NCBI RefSeq assembly: GCF_033723955.1
Contig: NZ_CP137555.1
Location: forward strand, 2,286,001-2,350,000
Length of the DNA: 64,000 bases
Direction: 5' to 3'
Source of the DNA: Microbulbifer pacificus
GTDB taxonomy: Bacteria; Pseudomonadota; Gammaproteobacteria; Pseudomonadales; Cellvibrionaceae
In this document: positions 27,797-38,560 of the stretch, one piece after another
Position numbering within the stretch: the stretch's first letter is position 1
How the letters are laid out: each line of letters opens with the position of its first letter
Notes under the pieces: model-generated
What the model was told of the DNA's origin: nothing
The model's input: only the letters and a program-made list of their open reading frames with translations
The model's database searches: none
Translations under genes and position numbers: made by a program

Positions 27797-29521
27797 ATGG
27801 ATAAACTTTGCCAGGCTTCCGCCTTTGCCTTGCTGCTGATGAGTAGTGCGCACACATTTGCCCAGGAAGCCACCCAGGAAGCCCGTCCGGATTCCAGTCA
27901 GGAGTCCAGTACCCACCACAAACACTATCAAGAGCCTGCGGGCGGTGATAAACCCTCGCCCAGCGGCAGTCTCGCGCCCCGCCTGCAGAACCTCGGTAAA
28001 CATACCTTTCCGGTGAGTTGCGCATCGGAAAAGGGGCAGCAGTACATCAATCAGGGGGTCAATCTCGCCTACGGCTTCAACCACGCGGAAGCCGGGCGTT
28101 CGTTCCGTGAGGCCGCGCGCCTGGACCCGGACTGCGCCATGGCGTACTGGGGCCAGGCGCTGGTGCTGGGTCCCAACATCAACGTGCCCATGGATCAGGA
28201 GGCGGAGCCGAAGGCGCGGGAACTGGTGCTTAAGGCGAAATCCCTGGAAAAAAGCGTAAACGCGCGCGAGCGCGCACTGATCGATGCACTGACAAAACGC
28301 TATACCGGTGATCCCAGCGACCGCGGCAAGGCCGATGCCGCGTACGCGGCGGCCATGGGCAAGGTGGCGGAGCAGTATCCGGAAGACCTGGATATTGCGA
28401 CCCTGTATGCCGAGTCCATCATGGACCTGCGCCCCTGGAACTACTGGATGCGCGATGGCACTCCCTACGAGGGTACCGAGCAGATCGTTGCGCTGCTGGA
28501 AAAGGTCATGGCGAAAAACCCGGAGCATCCGGGGGCGCTGCATCTCTACATTCACCTGATCGAACCGACCGATACGCCGGAGCGGGCGGAAAAGGCGGCG
28601 GATACTCTCAAAAACCTGATGCCTGGCGCCGGGCATATCGTGCATATGCCCGCGCATATCTATCAGCGTGTGGGGCGCTATGCGGACTCGGTGGCAACCA
28701 ATGAGCGGGCCATTGCCGCGGATGAAGACTACATCGCCCAGTGCCGCGCCCAGGGCATCTACCCCATGGCTTACTACCCGCACAACATCCATTTCCTGTG
28801 GTTTGCGAATACCGCGAGCGGGCGCAGTGCCGCGGCCATCGACGCGGCCAACAAGGCGGCGGAGCAGATCAGCGATGAGAGCCTGGCGGCGATGCCGATG
28901 CTCGCCGGTTTCCGCGTGATTCCCTACTGGTCGCTGGCGCGGTTTGGCAAATGGGATCAGGTCTTGGCCCTGCCCCAGCCGCCGCAGGATCAATTCCTTA
29001 ACGGCGCCTGGCACTATGTCCGCGGCCTGGCTTTTATCGGCAAGGGACAACTCGACAAGGCGCAGGCGGAGCTGGAACAGGTCCAGAAAATTGCCGCCAG
29101 CCCCGCGCTCGACTATTCGATGTTCTCGCCCAACAGCGCCAAACAGATTCTTTCCATTGCGCCGGAAGTGCTCGCTGGTGAGCTGGCGGCGGCGCGCAAA
29201 GACTACGATTCTGCGGTCAATCACCTGAGCCGGGCGGTGCTGCTGGAAGACAGCCTGGTGTATACCGAACCCGCGGAATGGCACTACCCGCCGCGTCTGG
29301 CGCTGGGTGCGGTTTTGCTGGAGGCAGGACAGCCGCGGGAGGCGGAGACGGTGTACTGGCAAGACCTGGAGCGGCGTCCGGACAATGGCTGGGCGCTGTT
29401 CGGCCTCGCCAAGGCGTTACGAGCGCAGCACAAAAGCGACGAGGCGGACCTGATCGATGCGCGCTTCAAGCGCGCCTGGCGGGATGCGGATGTGAAGCTT
29501 AGGGACTCCCGAATTCACTAG
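27797..29521 (+). CDS. Exported tetratricopeptide-repeat protein
   Basis: 574 residues from ATG 27797 (AGAGAG upstream). A signal peptide (LCQASAFALLLMSSAHTFA) and a Gln/Ser/His-rich stretch precede the helical repeats. TPR-like pairs are visible: FNHAEAGRSFREAARLDPDCAMAYW, AEQYPEDLDIATLYAE, GAVLLEAGQPREAETVYW. Conserved aromatic and His patches (DLRPWNYW, HIVHMPAHIYQRVGRY, YYPHNIHFLW) mark a family frequent in marine bacteria whose function is not known to me. Probably a periplasmic scaffold or lipid-free enzyme; no catalytic residues can be assigned. Confidence 0.85.
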   Translation: MDKLCQASAFALLLMSSAHTFAQEATQEARPDSSQESSTHHKHYQEPAGGDKPSPSGSLAPRLQNLGKHTFPVSCASEKGQQYINQGVNLAYGFNHAEAGRSFREAARLDPDCAMAYWGQALVLGPNINVPMDQEAEPKARELVLKAKSLEKSVNARERALIDALTKRYTGDPSDRGKADAAYAAAMGKVAEQYPEDLDIATLYAESIMDLRPWNYWMRDGTPYEGTEQIVALLEKVMAKNPEHPGALHLYIHLIEPTDTPERAEKAADTLKNLMPGAGHIVHMPAHIYQRVGRYADSVATNERAIAADEDYIAQCRAQGIYPMAYYPHNIHFLWFANTASGRSAAAIDAANKAAEQISDESLAAMPMLAGFRVIPYWSLARFGKWDQVLALPQPPQDQFLNGAWHYVRGLAFIGKGQLDKAQAELEQVQKIAASPALDYSMFSPNSAKQILSIAPEVLAGELAAARKDYDSAVNHLSRAVLLEDSLVYTEPAEWHYPPRLALGAVLLEAGQPREAETVYWQDLERRPDNGWALFGLAKALRAQHKSDEADLIDARFKRAWRDADVKLRDSRIH

Positions 29522-29543
29522 CGATTCGGTAATCCGCAACCAC

Positions 29544-29583
29544 AAAAAAAGGCGCAGCGGTGATTTACCGGTGCGCCTTTTTC
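29544..29583. terminator. Bidirectional terminator between the TPR gene and crc
   Basis: AAAAAGGCGCAGCGGT pairs with ACCGGTGCGCCTTTTT with a single mismatch and a GATTT loop; A-run and T-run at the two ends. Confidence 0.9.
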
Positions 29584-29600
29584 GATGGCGATGAAGGCGG

Positions 29601-30368
29601 TCAGACCTCCAGATCGTAATCCATGATCACCGGCAGGTGGCTGGAAAACTCGACGTTCTTGTTGATGGCGCCATATTCGATCTTGTTTTTCAAGGTCTGG
29701 GAGACGATCTGCATATCGGTGCGCCAGCCGTCGCCCTCGCCCACCTTGCCGCTCGGCCACCAGCTGAATTCGTCGGCGTCTTTCACGATCCTGCGGAACG
29801 CGTCGACGTAGCCAATCTCATTGAACAGCTGGTCGAGCCAGCGCTGTTCGTGGCGCATGAAACCGGGGGTGTCCTGGTGGTCCTGCCAGTTCTCCACGTC
29901 GGCGCGGCGGTGTGCCATGCCCCAGTTACCGCAGAAGATGAAGTCGCGGCGCTTGCGACTGATCTTGGCCAGGTGCGCCTGCATGTCGTCGAAAAACTGC
30001 ACTTTCACTTCCAGTGAAGCTTCATCTGTAGCCACCGGTGCCAGCAGCGAGCCGACACTCAGGCGCTCAAAGTCGGCCTGCAGGTAGCGACCGTACATAT
30101 CGACGCCATTGGCAAAGCCCATACCGTAGATCAGTGCCTTGGGTTGCGCGCGGGTATAGATGGCGACGCCGTTTTCGTGGGGGGTTCCGGAATCGAAGAA
30201 GTAGCTGTAGTAACCGTCCGGATGAAAGATGGGATGATCCAGTTCCGGTTCCAGTGAGCGTAGATCCTGCAGACAGATGATGTCCGCGTCCTGATCTGCC
30301 AGCCAGTCGTATAGCCCGCGTTGTGCAGCCTGGTGCACTCCGTCCACGGACAAACTCACTATTCGCAT
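29601..30368 (-). CDS. crc: Catabolite repression control protein Crc
   Basis: 255 residues of the exonuclease III/EEP fold, but matching Pseudomonas Crc rather than ExoIII: VICLQDxR-like ADIICLQDLRS, GRYLQADFERLSV, RKRRDFIFCG, PGFMRHEQRWLDQLF, GYVDAFR and FSWWPSG. Catalytic residues of the nuclease are degenerate: the metal Glu is Asp35, the GDxN motif reads GNWG, and the final DH reads SH. Crc acts with Hfq to block translation of catabolic mRNAs. It is divergent from pyrE, its usual neighbour in pseudomonads. Confidence 0.92.
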   Translation of the reverse strand: MRIVSLSVDGVHQAAQRGLYDWLADQDADIICLQDLRSLEPELDHPIFHPDGYYSYFFDSGTPHENGVAIYTRAQPKALIYGMGFANGVDMYGRYLQADFERLSVGSLLAPVATDEASLEVKVQFFDDMQAHLAKISRKRRDFIFCGNWGMAHRRADVENWQDHQDTPGFMRHEQRWLDQLFNEIGYVDAFRRIVKDADEFSWWPSGKVGEGDGWRTDMQIVSQTLKNKIEYGAINKNVEFSSHLPVIMDYDLEV

Positions 30369-30490
30369 TATTAGCCCCTTACCAGCGGACTGTGTAAAAT
30401 TGCAGTCTTTATTCGTCTGAACATTCTATGATCGCCGCCCCCAATCCTAGGGGGTTATCCTTCACCTTAGCCAATAGTTATCAAATTGCC

Positions 30491-31147
30491 ATGCAGCAGT
30501 ACCAGCGCGACTTTATTGAACTGGCCCTGGAGCACGATGTGCTCTGTTTCGGGGATTTTACGTTGAAATCCGGGCGCCAGAGCCCTTACTTCTTCAATGC
30601 CGGCCGTTTCCACAGCGGTGCAGCACTCGCCGCTCTGGGCAATGCCTACGCGGAGGCGATCATTGCCTCTGGAGTGGAGTTTGATGTCATTTTCGGGCCG
30701 GCCTACAAGGGCATCCCGCTGGGTGCGGTGACCGCGGTGGCACTGGCGCAGAAAGGCGTAGATAAACCCTTCTGTTACAACCGGAAAGAGGCCAAGGACC
30801 ACGGCGAGGGCGGAACCTTAGTGGGTGCGCCGCTTAAAGGCAAGGTTTTGATCATTGATGATGTGATTACCGCCGGCACCGCGGTGCGCGAGGTGATGCA
30901 GATCATCAACGCCCAGGGTGCCGAGCCCGCCGGTGTGGTGATCGGCCTGAACCGCCAGGAAAAGGCCGGCGATGAATCCGAGCTCTCCGCGATCCAGCAG
31001 GTAGAGAAGGAATACAGTATTCCTGTGATCGGCATTGTGGAACTTGACGATATTATTTCCTATCTTAAGGATCAGGCTGCAAGCGAGGAGCTGCTGCAGC
31101 GGATCATCGACTACCGCCAGCGCTATGGCGTGGGTTCGAAGGGCTAG
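30491..31147 (+). CDS. pyrE: Orotate phosphoribosyltransferase
   Basis: 218 residues from [13 protein letters not shown], aligning with the E. coli start and length (213). [35 protein letters not shown] (flexible loop) and the PRPP motif [13 protein letters not shown] are intact. It converts orotate and PRPP to OMP in pyrimidine synthesis. The frame is open to 30428 without a family-like N-terminus. Confidence 0.97.
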   Translation: MQQYQRDFIELALEHDVLCFGDFTLKSGRQSPYFFNAGRFHSGAALAALGNAYAEAIIASGVEFDVIFGPAYKGIPLGAVTAVALAQKGVDKPFCYNRKEAKDHGEGGTLVGAPLKGKVLIIDDVITAGTAVREVMQIINAQGAEPAGVVIGLNRQEKAGDESELSAIQQVEKEYSIPVIGIVELDDIISYLKDQAASEELLQRIIDYRQRYGVGSKG

Positions 31148-31259
31148 ATTCTGAGGAATAAGGCTCGCGGCCCGTCATATGTTTATCGGGCGCAAGGGAT
31201 GGTCGCCATTGGCTGAATTTTGCGCAAGGTACAGGCGCATAAACAATAAAGAGGCAGGC

Positions 31260-31856
31260 GTGAAAATCGCACTAGCGCTGGCACTGACCGGCGCCCTTCT
31301 GACACTGGATGTCGGAGCTGCAGATCAGGGGTGGGACGGCAAGAAGCTGTACCGCTATACCAACGAACACGGCGTACAGGTGCTGGATGATATGGTGCCT
31401 CCCCGCTACGTGGCCGGAGGCTATGAGGTGATGACCCCTTCCGGCCGGGTACTGGAAGTGGTGGAACCTGAGCTCTCGGGCAAGCAGCTGGCGGAAAAGG
31501 AGCGCCGCGAGGCCCGCGAGGAGGCGGACCTGCAATTGCTCAAACGCTACAACAGCGTTGCCGACATCGAATCTGCGCGCAAGCGCAAACTCGCCATCGT
31601 GCAGCAGGATATGGCGATCCTGCGATCCAATATTTCCTCCCTCAGCCGCCAGATCGAGAGTGAAGAATCCGTGGCCGCGCGCACCCAGCGCAACGGCGGC
31701 GCTGTGTCCCCGGAACTGCTGGAGCGCATTGAGAATCTGCGCAAGGAAGTTGCGGTGGTCAGCGAGCGGTTGTCGCTGCGCGAAAAAGAGGCGCTGACAA
31801 TCAACAGCGAGTATGACGAAGCGGCAAGCCGCTATCAGGAAATAGCCGGCAAATAA
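31260..31856 (+). CDS. Exported DUF4124-like protein with coiled-coil tail
   Basis: 198 residues from the GTG at 31260 with AGAGG upstream. A signal peptide (VKIALALALTGALLTLDVGAA) is followed by KLYRYTNEHGVQVLDDMVPPRYV, which resembles the DUF4124 N-terminal beta-module, then about 110 residues of charged heptad-like helix (AEKERREAREEADLQLLKRY onward). Probably periplasmic; function unknown. The stop codon lies in the loop of the terminator hairpin that follows. Confidence 0.8.
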   Translation: MKIALALALTGALLTLDVGAADQGWDGKKLYRYTNEHGVQVLDDMVPPRYVAGGYEVMTPSGRVLEVVEPELSGKQLAEKERREAREEADLQLLKRYNSVADIESARKRKLAIVQQDMAILRSNISSLSRQIESEESVAARTQRNGGAVSPELLERIENLRKEVAVVSERLSLREKEALTINSEYDEAASRYQEIAGK

Positions 31857-31869
31857 GCCGGCTTTTTTA
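31844..31869 (+). terminator. Intrinsic terminator overlapping the preceding stop codon
   Basis: AGCCGGC (31844-31850) pairs with GCCGGCT (31857-31863), loop AAATAA, then six T. The TAA in the loop is the stop of the upstream gene. Confidence 0.9.
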
Positions 31870-31873
31870 TCGC

Positions 31874-32485
31874 TCAGTTCTGCGCGGCCAGCGCACTCTC
31901 CCTGAAGAAACCGGCAACCAGTACCGGCCACTGTTCTGCCCAGAATTCGGTGGGGCGGCGCTTGAAGCCGCTGCGCACGTACTGGACGATGCGGCCTTCG
32001 GCGCTGGCCAGCAGCAGGTTGGCAGCGGCCGTGAGCGGGATGGCAGGGCGCAGTTGTTCGCGCAGCTCCGCTTCGCGCAGGATCTGCTTGAGCTGGGTTT
32101 CCAGGCGATCGAACAGTTGCAGGATGCGGCTGTGCAGGCGCTCGGTTTCGCCGGTAAGAGCGTCGCCGGTGAGCAGGCGGGTGATACCGGGGTTGCGTTC
32201 GCAGAAGGCCAGCACCAGGTGCAGGATCTTCTGGCAGCGGACCAGCGCGGTGGGCTCGTCCTGCAGGATGATCTTGATGCGGCTGAAGATGGTCTCTTCG
32301 ATAAATTCGATCAGCCCTTCAAACATCTTGGATTTGCTGGGGAAGTGACGGTAGAGCGCCGCTTCGGAGAAACCCACTTCCTTGGCGAGTGCCGCGGTGG
32401 TGATACGGGCGCCGGGGCTGGCTTCAAGCATATGGGCCAACGCCTGCAGTATCTGCTGGCGCCGATTGATTTTTTCGCTGCTCAT
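31874..32485 (-). CDS. slmA: Nucleoid occlusion factor SlmA (TetR family)
   Basis: 203 residues. N-terminal TetR helix-turn-helix ([26 protein letters not shown]), then the SlmA ligand-domain blocks [20 protein letters not shown] [16 protein letters not shown] and [14 protein letters not shown]. SlmA binds specific chromosomal sites and blocks FtsZ assembly over the nucleoid. It lies downstream of argB on the same strand (233-bp gap). Confidence 0.95.
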   Translation of the reverse strand: MSSEKINRRQQILQALAHMLEASPGARITTAALAKEVGFSEAALYRHFPSKSKMFEGLIEFIEETIFSRIKIILQDEPTALVRCQKILHLVLAFCERNPGITRLLTGDALTGETERLHSRILQLFDRLETQLKQILREAELREQLRPAIPLTAAANLLLASAEGRIVQYVRSGFKRRPTEFWAEQWPVLVAGFFRESALAAQN

Positions 32486-32718
32486 TTACTGCCTTTACCC
32501 GGGATATTCAGCCGGGAACTGATTTTGTTGTTGTGCCGGTTTTGTTCTCGTTGGTTGGCTCGGCAGCGATTCTCGGATGGGGAGTGTCAGAAGCCCGCTG
32601 GAATTTGCTGAAAGCCTGTTAACCGGCGCCAGAATCGTAACGATTCGGCGCCACGGCATCAATTGTTAGTGACCGTTAACAACGGGAATGTGACAAAAGT
32701 CACGTGTAACACGGGTAT

Positions 32719-33657
<939 letters not shown>

Positions 33658-33660
33658 TCA

Positions 33661-33712
33661 GCCCTGGTGCTGCCCTAGGCACCTTTGAAGGTACCTAGGG
33701 CAGCACCAGGGC
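33661..33712. repeat. 52-bp near-perfect palindrome across the algC stop codon
   Basis: Arms 33661-33685 and 33688-33712 are complementary over 25 bp with one mismatch, around a 2-nt centre. The last five algC codons and its TAG stop (33697-33695) lie within the right arm. There is no T-run on either side. It could act as a strong RNA hairpin between algC and argB. Confidence 0.9.
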
Positions 33713-36049
33713 GGGATCGAGTTTGTGGAGTTGTTCGGCGACCAGTGCGCGGATACGCGCGAGCGCGGCCTCGTCGTCGGCCTCAAAGCGCAGGGTCAGC
33801 GCGGCGGTGGTGTTGGAGGCGCGCACCAGGCCCCAGCCGTCGGCGAATTCTATGCGCAGACCGTCGATGGTGTTGAGGTCCGCGTTGTCGAATCTGGCTT
33901 CTTTGCGCAGGCGGTCAATGAGCGCAAATTTAGCACTTTCCGCGACCGGCAGCAGGATTTCCGGCGTGTTGACCATCTGCGGCAGGGAATCGAGCAGCTC
34001 GTCCAGGCTCTGCTCGCGCAGCGCCATGATCTCGAGGATACGCGCGGCGGCGTAGATACCGTCATCAAACCCGTACCAGCGGTCCTTGATGAAGATGTGC
34101 CCGGAGAGCTCGCCGCCGAGCAGCGCACCGGTTTCCAGTATCTTGGTCTTCATCGGCGCGTGGCCGGTTTTCCACATTACCGGGCGGCCGCCGTACTGGG
34201 ACACGAGGTTGGCGAGGGCGCGGGAGCTCTTCACGTCGAACACGATATCCGAGCCAGGATTGCGTGCGAGAATGTCCCGTGCCAGCAGCATCACCAGCTG
34301 GTCTGCCCACACGATGCGGCCGCTGCCGGTGACCAGGGTAACCCGGTCGCCGTCTCCATCGAGGGCGATGCCGAGGTCGGCACCCTCGCCTTTCACCACC
34401 TGGATCAGATCCCGCAGGTTTTCCGGGCGGGAAGGGTCCGGTGGGTGGTTGGGGAAGTCGCCATCCACTTCGCAGTAGAGGGTTTCCACCAGGCAACCCA
34501 GCTGTTCGAACAGTTCCGGCGCCAGCTCCGAGGTGGCGCCGTTGCCGGCGTCGATAACGATATGGGGTTGGCCGGCAAGCGCCACGTCGTTGAAGATCTC
34601 ATCGATGTACAGGCCGTTTACGTCCTGGAAGTTGTGGCTGCCCTGACCACCGGCAAACTGACCGGAAAGCATCAGCTGGCGCAGTGCCTGCAGTTTTTCC
34701 TCCGCCAGCGGGCGGCCGTTCATCACGATCTTGAAGCCGTTGTACTCCGCCGGGTTGTGGCTTGCGGTCACCATCACGCCGCTGCTGGCGTTCTTGCTGC
34801 GGGCGCAGGCAAAGTAGAGCAGCGGTGACGGCACCAGGCCGAGATCCACAGTGTCGCAGCCGCTTTCCAGAATTCCCTCGATCAGGCAATCGCGCAGCAG
34901 TTCACTGCTGTTACGCCCGTCGCGGGCCACCAACAGCACGCTTTCACCGGATTGCAGCGCAATGCTGCCCAGCGCCCTCCCCAGTTGGTAGGCGAAGGGT
35001 TCGTTGATCTCGTCACCGGCGATACCGCGGATATCGTAGGCGCGGAATACGTGGGCGGGGATCTCTGTGCTCGGGGTGCGCATCAGCTCGCCGTGATCCG
35101 GCTTCTTCGGTGCAGCCGGTGCCGGTGCTGGGGCTGCGGCCACCGCGGTGCTGATATTTTCCCTGGAAACCGGCGCTTGCTGCAGGTCTTCCTTGCGCAG
35201 GCCTTTCCGGGCCGATGCGCGATTGCCGCGCGCGGATTTCTCCCACGGCGCCGCACTGCCTTCGGCGGGCATCAGTTTCCACAATCCGAACAGGCTACCC
35301 AGCAGGCCCAGCAATGCCAGCGCGTAAATCAACGCAGCGGAAATACTGTGGTCGGCGGCAAAAGCCGGCGAAGGGCTAAAAGCCACCTGCAAATAGGTGC
35401 CGGGCACGGCGGCGCTGGCAGCGCGGGTGCCGCCGGCCTGAGTGTCACTGGCCTGGCGGGGAGAGTTCCACAGCGGCCGCGCCGGGCCATCGGGAAACTG
35501 CTGGTTGATCTGGATGCCGCCGGCACTCTGGTCCAGTTGGCTGAGGGCGCGTTCAAATACGCCGAACGGCTGGCTCACCAGCAGTGCGCCGTCTGCCTCC
35601 GCACGGGCACTGTAGAGCTGCCAGCGGTTCTGGCTGTCGCGCAGGAACTCAGGTTTCTGCTCGCCCTCGTCGCGGCTGCGCTTCAACAGGTCAACCAGGG
35701 CGAAATTGAGCGGCGGTTGGCCCGCGCCCACCTGCAGTTGGTCCGGGGTGAAAAACTGCAGCGATGCCTGGCTGAGTTCGGCGGCACCGGTGCTGATACT
35801 GGATTTTCGCTGCAGCTCCAGCCCGCGCAATTGCTGCTGGCGCTGGGCAAAAAACTGCTGCAGCTGCAGCGCATGGCCGTCGGCCACCTGCTGTGCGGCA
35901 CGGTACACGCTGTCGGCGTTGTGTCCTTCGACCACTTTGGTCATCAGCAAGTGGCTGCCGCCCAACCACACCGCCGCTACGAGCAGCGCGGGTAGTGTCA
36001 GGCCGCTGTGCCACAGCGGTTTTTTTGCAGATTGAATAATTGAAGCCAC
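33695..36049 (-). CDS. algC: Membrane-anchored phosphomannomutase/phosphoglucomutase AlgC
   Basis: 784 residues, of which the C-terminal ~460 are the alpha-D-phosphohexomutase: phosphoserine loop VTASHNPAEYNG (Ser430), metal loop DGDGDR (from Asp564), sugar loop GGELSGHIF, and a C-terminal phosphate-binding domain. The N-terminal ~260 residues hold two hydrophobic segments (about 17-33 and 236-258) around a Gln-rich periplasmic domain, then an Ala/Pro-rich linker. It supplies mannose-1-P/glucose-1-P for polysaccharides and LPS. The start GTG at 36049 is the upstream limit and somewhat uncertain. Confidence 0.93.
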   Translation of the reverse strand: MASIIQSAKKPLWHSGLTLPALLVAAVWLGGSHLLMTKVVEGHNADSVYRAAQQVADGHALQLQQFFAQRQQQLRGLELQRKSSISTGAAELSQASLQFFTPDQLQVGAGQPPLNFALVDLLKRSRDEGEQKPEFLRDSQNRWQLYSARAEADGALLVSQPFGVFERALSQLDQSAGGIQINQQFPDGPARPLWNSPRQASDTQAGGTRAASAAVPGTYLQVAFSPSPAFAADHSISAALIYALALLGLLGSLFGLWKLMPAEGSAAPWEKSARGNRASARKGLRKEDLQQAPVSRENISTAVAAAPAPAPAAPKKPDHGELMRTPSTEIPAHVFRAYDIRGIAGDEINEPFAYQLGRALGSIALQSGESVLLVARDGRNSSELLRDCLIEGILESGCDTVDLGLVPSPLLYFACARSKNASSGVMVTASHNPAEYNGFKIVMNGRPLAEEKLQALRQLMLSGQFAGGQGSHNFQDVNGLYIDEIFNDVALAGQPHIVIDAGNGATSELAPELFEQLGCLVETLYCEVDGDFPNHPPDPSRPENLRDLIQVVKGEGADLGIALDGDGDRVTLVTGSGRIVWADQLVMLLARDILARNPGSDIVFDVKSSRALANLVSQYGGRPVMWKTGHAPMKTKILETGALLGGELSGHIFIKDRWYGFDDGIYAAARILEIMALREQSLDELLDSLPQMVNTPEILLPVAESAKFALIDRLRKEARFDNADLNTIDGLRIEFADGWGLVRASNTTAALTLRFEADDEAALARIRALVAEQLHKLDPALVLP

Positions 36050-36146
36050 GACGGTTTTACGTCTCCCCAGTCTTCCCAGACCAGCACCCTGACCGGTTCA
36101 GTAATTTCTGAATCTTGTGTGTTGTTGTTTTTACAGCTTGTATTTA

Positions 36147-37358
36147 TTACTTCGCAAACGCCCTGGCCGCGATCAGCGCAATCAGCTCGGCGGCAAGTTC
36201 GGTTTTCAGCGCCGCCGGCAGCGGATGCTGGCCGCTGCGGTCGATCACTATCACGGCATTGCGGTCGCTGTTGAAGCCCCCTTCCGGGTCGCTCACATCG
36301 TTGGCCACAATCATGTCGAGATTCTTGCGCGTGAGCTTGCTCTCTGCGTGCTCGGTGACTTTTTCAGTCTCCGCGGCAAAGCCCACCACAAACGGGCGCT
36401 TGTCGCTGCGGGCGGCGATGGTGGCGACGATGTCCGGGTTCTTCACCAGCTGCAGCACATCGCTGTCGTTGCCATCTTCCTTCTTTATCTTTTGCGCGGC
36501 CACCACGGCGGGGCGGAAATCCACTACCGCGGCCGCGGCGATAAACAGGTCGCAGTCGTCGGCGGCCTGTTCGGCAGCGGCGAGCATGTCATCGGTGCTG
36601 ACGACATCCACGCGTTTTACCCCGGCCGGAGTGGCTAAGCGCACAGGGCCTGCAATCAAAGTGACCTCGGCGCCCGCGCGGGCGGCCGCGGCGGCGATGG
36701 CGAAGCCCATCTTGCCCGAGCTGTGGTTGCTGAGATAGCGCACCGGGTCCAGAGCCTCGCGGGTGGGGCCGGCGGTAATGGTGACCTTTTTACCGGCGAG
36801 TAGCTGTTGTGGAGCGAGGACGTCCACCAGCCCATCGACGATCGCCAGTGGCTCCAGCATACGTCCGGGTCCCACATCGCCGCAGGCCTGGCTGCCGGCA
36901 TCGGGCCCGAGCAGGGCGACGCCACGGCTCTGCAGGGTCTGCACGTTGGCCTGGGTGGCCGGGTGGCGCCACATGGCCTGGTTCATGGCCGGGGCGAGCA
37001 CCACCGGCGCTTCGGTGGCCAGGCACAGGGTGGTGAGCAGGTCGTCGGCCATGCCGGCGGCGAGCTTTGCCATCACGCTGGCGCTGGCGGGGGCGACAAG
37101 GATTACATCCGCCCATTTGGCCAGCTCGATATGCCCCATGGCGGCCTCGGCGGCGGGGTCCAACAGGTCGGTGTGCACCGGGTTGCCGGAGAGCGCCTGA
37201 AAGGTGAGCGGACGCACGAACTCCTGGGCGCCAGCGGTCATGACCACGCGCACGGTGGCGCCGCGATCCTGGAGCCTGCGTACCAGGTCGGCGCTTTTGT
37301 AGGCGGCGATGCCGCCGGTAACGCCAAGCAGTATCCGTTTATCGGCCAGAGAGGGCAT
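36147..37358 (-). CDS. coaBC: Bifunctional phosphopantothenoylcysteine decarboxylase/synthetase CoaBC
   Basis: 403 residues from ATG 37358. The CoaC flavoprotein half has [39 protein letters not shown] and [15 protein letters not shown]; the CoaB half begins near [29 protein letters not shown]. It makes 4'-phosphopantetheine for coenzyme A. In many gammaproteobacteria dut follows; here algC follows after 97 bp and no dut is present. Divergent from radC. Confidence 0.97.
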   Translation of the reverse strand: MPSLADKRILLGVTGGIAAYKSADLVRRLQDRGATVRVVMTAGAQEFVRPLTFQALSGNPVHTDLLDPAAEAAMGHIELAKWADVILVAPASASVMAKLAAGMADDLLTTLCLATEAPVVLAPAMNQAMWRHPATQANVQTLQSRGVALLGPDAGSQACGDVGPGRMLEPLAIVDGLVDVLAPQQLLAGKKVTITAGPTREALDPVRYLSNHSSGKMGFAIAAAAARAGAEVTLIAGPVRLATPAGVKRVDVVSTDDMLAAAEQAADDCDLFIAAAAVVDFRPAVVAAQKIKKEDGNDSDVLQLVKNPDIVATIAARSDKRPFVVGFAAETEKVTEHAESKLTRKNLDMIVANDVSDPEGGFNSDRNAVIVIDRSGQHPLPAALKTELAAELIALIAARAFAK

Positions 37359-37488
37359 ATTCGGTGGTTCCGGAACTCTGAGAACACGTAAGATTACCAT
37401 CTTAGCGCGCCAGGCCATATGGCCCGTTGGCGGCGCAGTCTGGCTCGCAATGGAAGTGAGCGTTTACTGTATCCAGGGAGGGGAAATC

Positions 37489-38163
37489 ATGGCGATTACG
37501 GATTGGCCGGCGGAGGAGCGCCCGCGGGAAAAACTGCTGGCGAGGGGCGCGCAGGCGCTGTCGGATGCGGAGCTGCTGGCGATTTTCCTGCGCACCGGGT
37601 TACCGGGGGTGTCGGCTGTGGATCTAGCGCGGCAGTTGCTGGCTGATTTCGGCGGGCTCCGGCCATTGCTGGAGGCGGATCGCAAGGCGTTCTGTACCGG
37701 CAAGGGGCTTGGTGACGCCAAGTTTGTGCAGTTGCAGGCGGTGCTGGAGATGGGGCGCCGCCATCTGGCGGAGAGCTTGAAGCGCTCGGATGCGCTGACC
37801 AGTCCCCAGGCGGTGCGTGACTATCTGGCCGCCCAGCTTCGCCACCGCACCCGCGAGGTGTTCTGCTGCCTGTTTCTGGACAGCCAGCACCGGGTGATTG
37901 CCTATGAGGAACTGTTTGAGGGCACGCTGAACGCGGCAAGTGTGTATCCTCGCGAGGTGGTGCAGGCGGCGCTGGCCAAGGGGGCCGCGGCGGTTATTCT
38001 TGCCCATAACCATCCGTCGGGGGTGAGTGAACCGAGCCACGCTGACATTCATATCACCCAACGGCTGAAGGAGGCGCTGGCGCTGGTGGATATCCGGGTG
38101 CTGGATCACTTGATTGTCGGCGAGGGGGAAGGGTGCTCTTTTGCCGAGAGGGGACTTTTATAG
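37489..38163 (+). CDS. radC: RadC/DUF2466 JAB-domain protein
   Basis: 224 residues from [20 protein letters not shown] (GGGAGGGG ribosome site). An N-terminal helix-hairpin-helix-like part is followed by the JAMM metal motif [14 protein letters not shown] near residue 170. The family was once linked to DNA repair but its role is unsettled. It is divergent from coaBC, the standard arrangement. Confidence 0.95.
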   Translation: MAITDWPAEERPREKLLARGAQALSDAELLAIFLRTGLPGVSAVDLARQLLADFGGLRPLLEADRKAFCTGKGLGDAKFVQLQAVLEMGRRHLAESLKRSDALTSPQAVRDYLAAQLRHRTREVFCCLFLDSQHRVIAYEELFEGTLNAASVYPREVVQAALAKGAAAVILAHNHPSGVSEPSHADIHITQRLKEALALVDIRVLDHLIVGEGEGCSFAERGLL

Positions 38164-38185
38164 GTGGGGGTTTATTAGCTAGTCC

Positions 38186-38320
38186 GGCGGCGGCAGGGCA
38201 CCGGGTGCGGCTTTTCGGGACCGGGCTAGGCGCCCCCCTTCAACCCATCCCTGGGCGCTTCGGCGCAAACATCCTGTTTGCGACGATCCCGAAAAGCCGC
38301 ACCCGGCACCCCGCCTTCGC
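38186..38320 (+). repeat. Three-way-junction palindromic element, copy D (subfamily II)
   Basis: Perfect 20-bp outer arms CCGGGTGCGGCTTTTCGGGA (38201-38220) and its complement at 38287-38306. Inner hairpins CCCA-TCCC-TGGG and CGCAAAC-ATCCT-GTTTGCG (38264-38282). About 15 extra bases lie between the left arm and the first hairpin. Foot: CA before the left arm and CA after the right arm. It lies between radC and the rpmB promoter. Confidence 0.88.
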
Positions 38321-38412
38321 ATCGCGTTATTGACTCCGTAGCCACGGAGTGAGTCAGATTTCTATCTTCGACTCAAAGTGTCTGGGCAGACAGTAAAAAG
38401 ATTGATCAAAAC

Positions 38413-38441
38413 TTGCCCCCCCTAGGGTGTTCTGGTATAAA
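38413..38441 (+). promoter_or_regulatory. Sigma70-type promoter of rpmB-rpmG
   Basis: TTGCCC (38413-38418) and TATAAA (38436-38441) are separated by exactly 17 bp, about 120 bp ahead of rpmB. A hairpin-like CGCCGCTCTTTGCGGCCG follows in the leader. Confidence 0.75.
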
Positions 38442-38560
38442 ACGCCGCTCTTTGCGGCCGGGCCAGATTCTATACAGATCCCGCGGTCCGCTGGATAACG
38501 AATTTAGTCCCTGCCCCGCCTCAGCGCTGAGGGCACGAGAGTTTTAAAGAGGCCAATCAG

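Noticed and set aside
27632..29362. 576-codon minus-strand frame opposite the TPR gene
   Set aside because: The plus-strand TPR gene has a signal peptide, ribosome site and repeat structure; the antisense frame has none.
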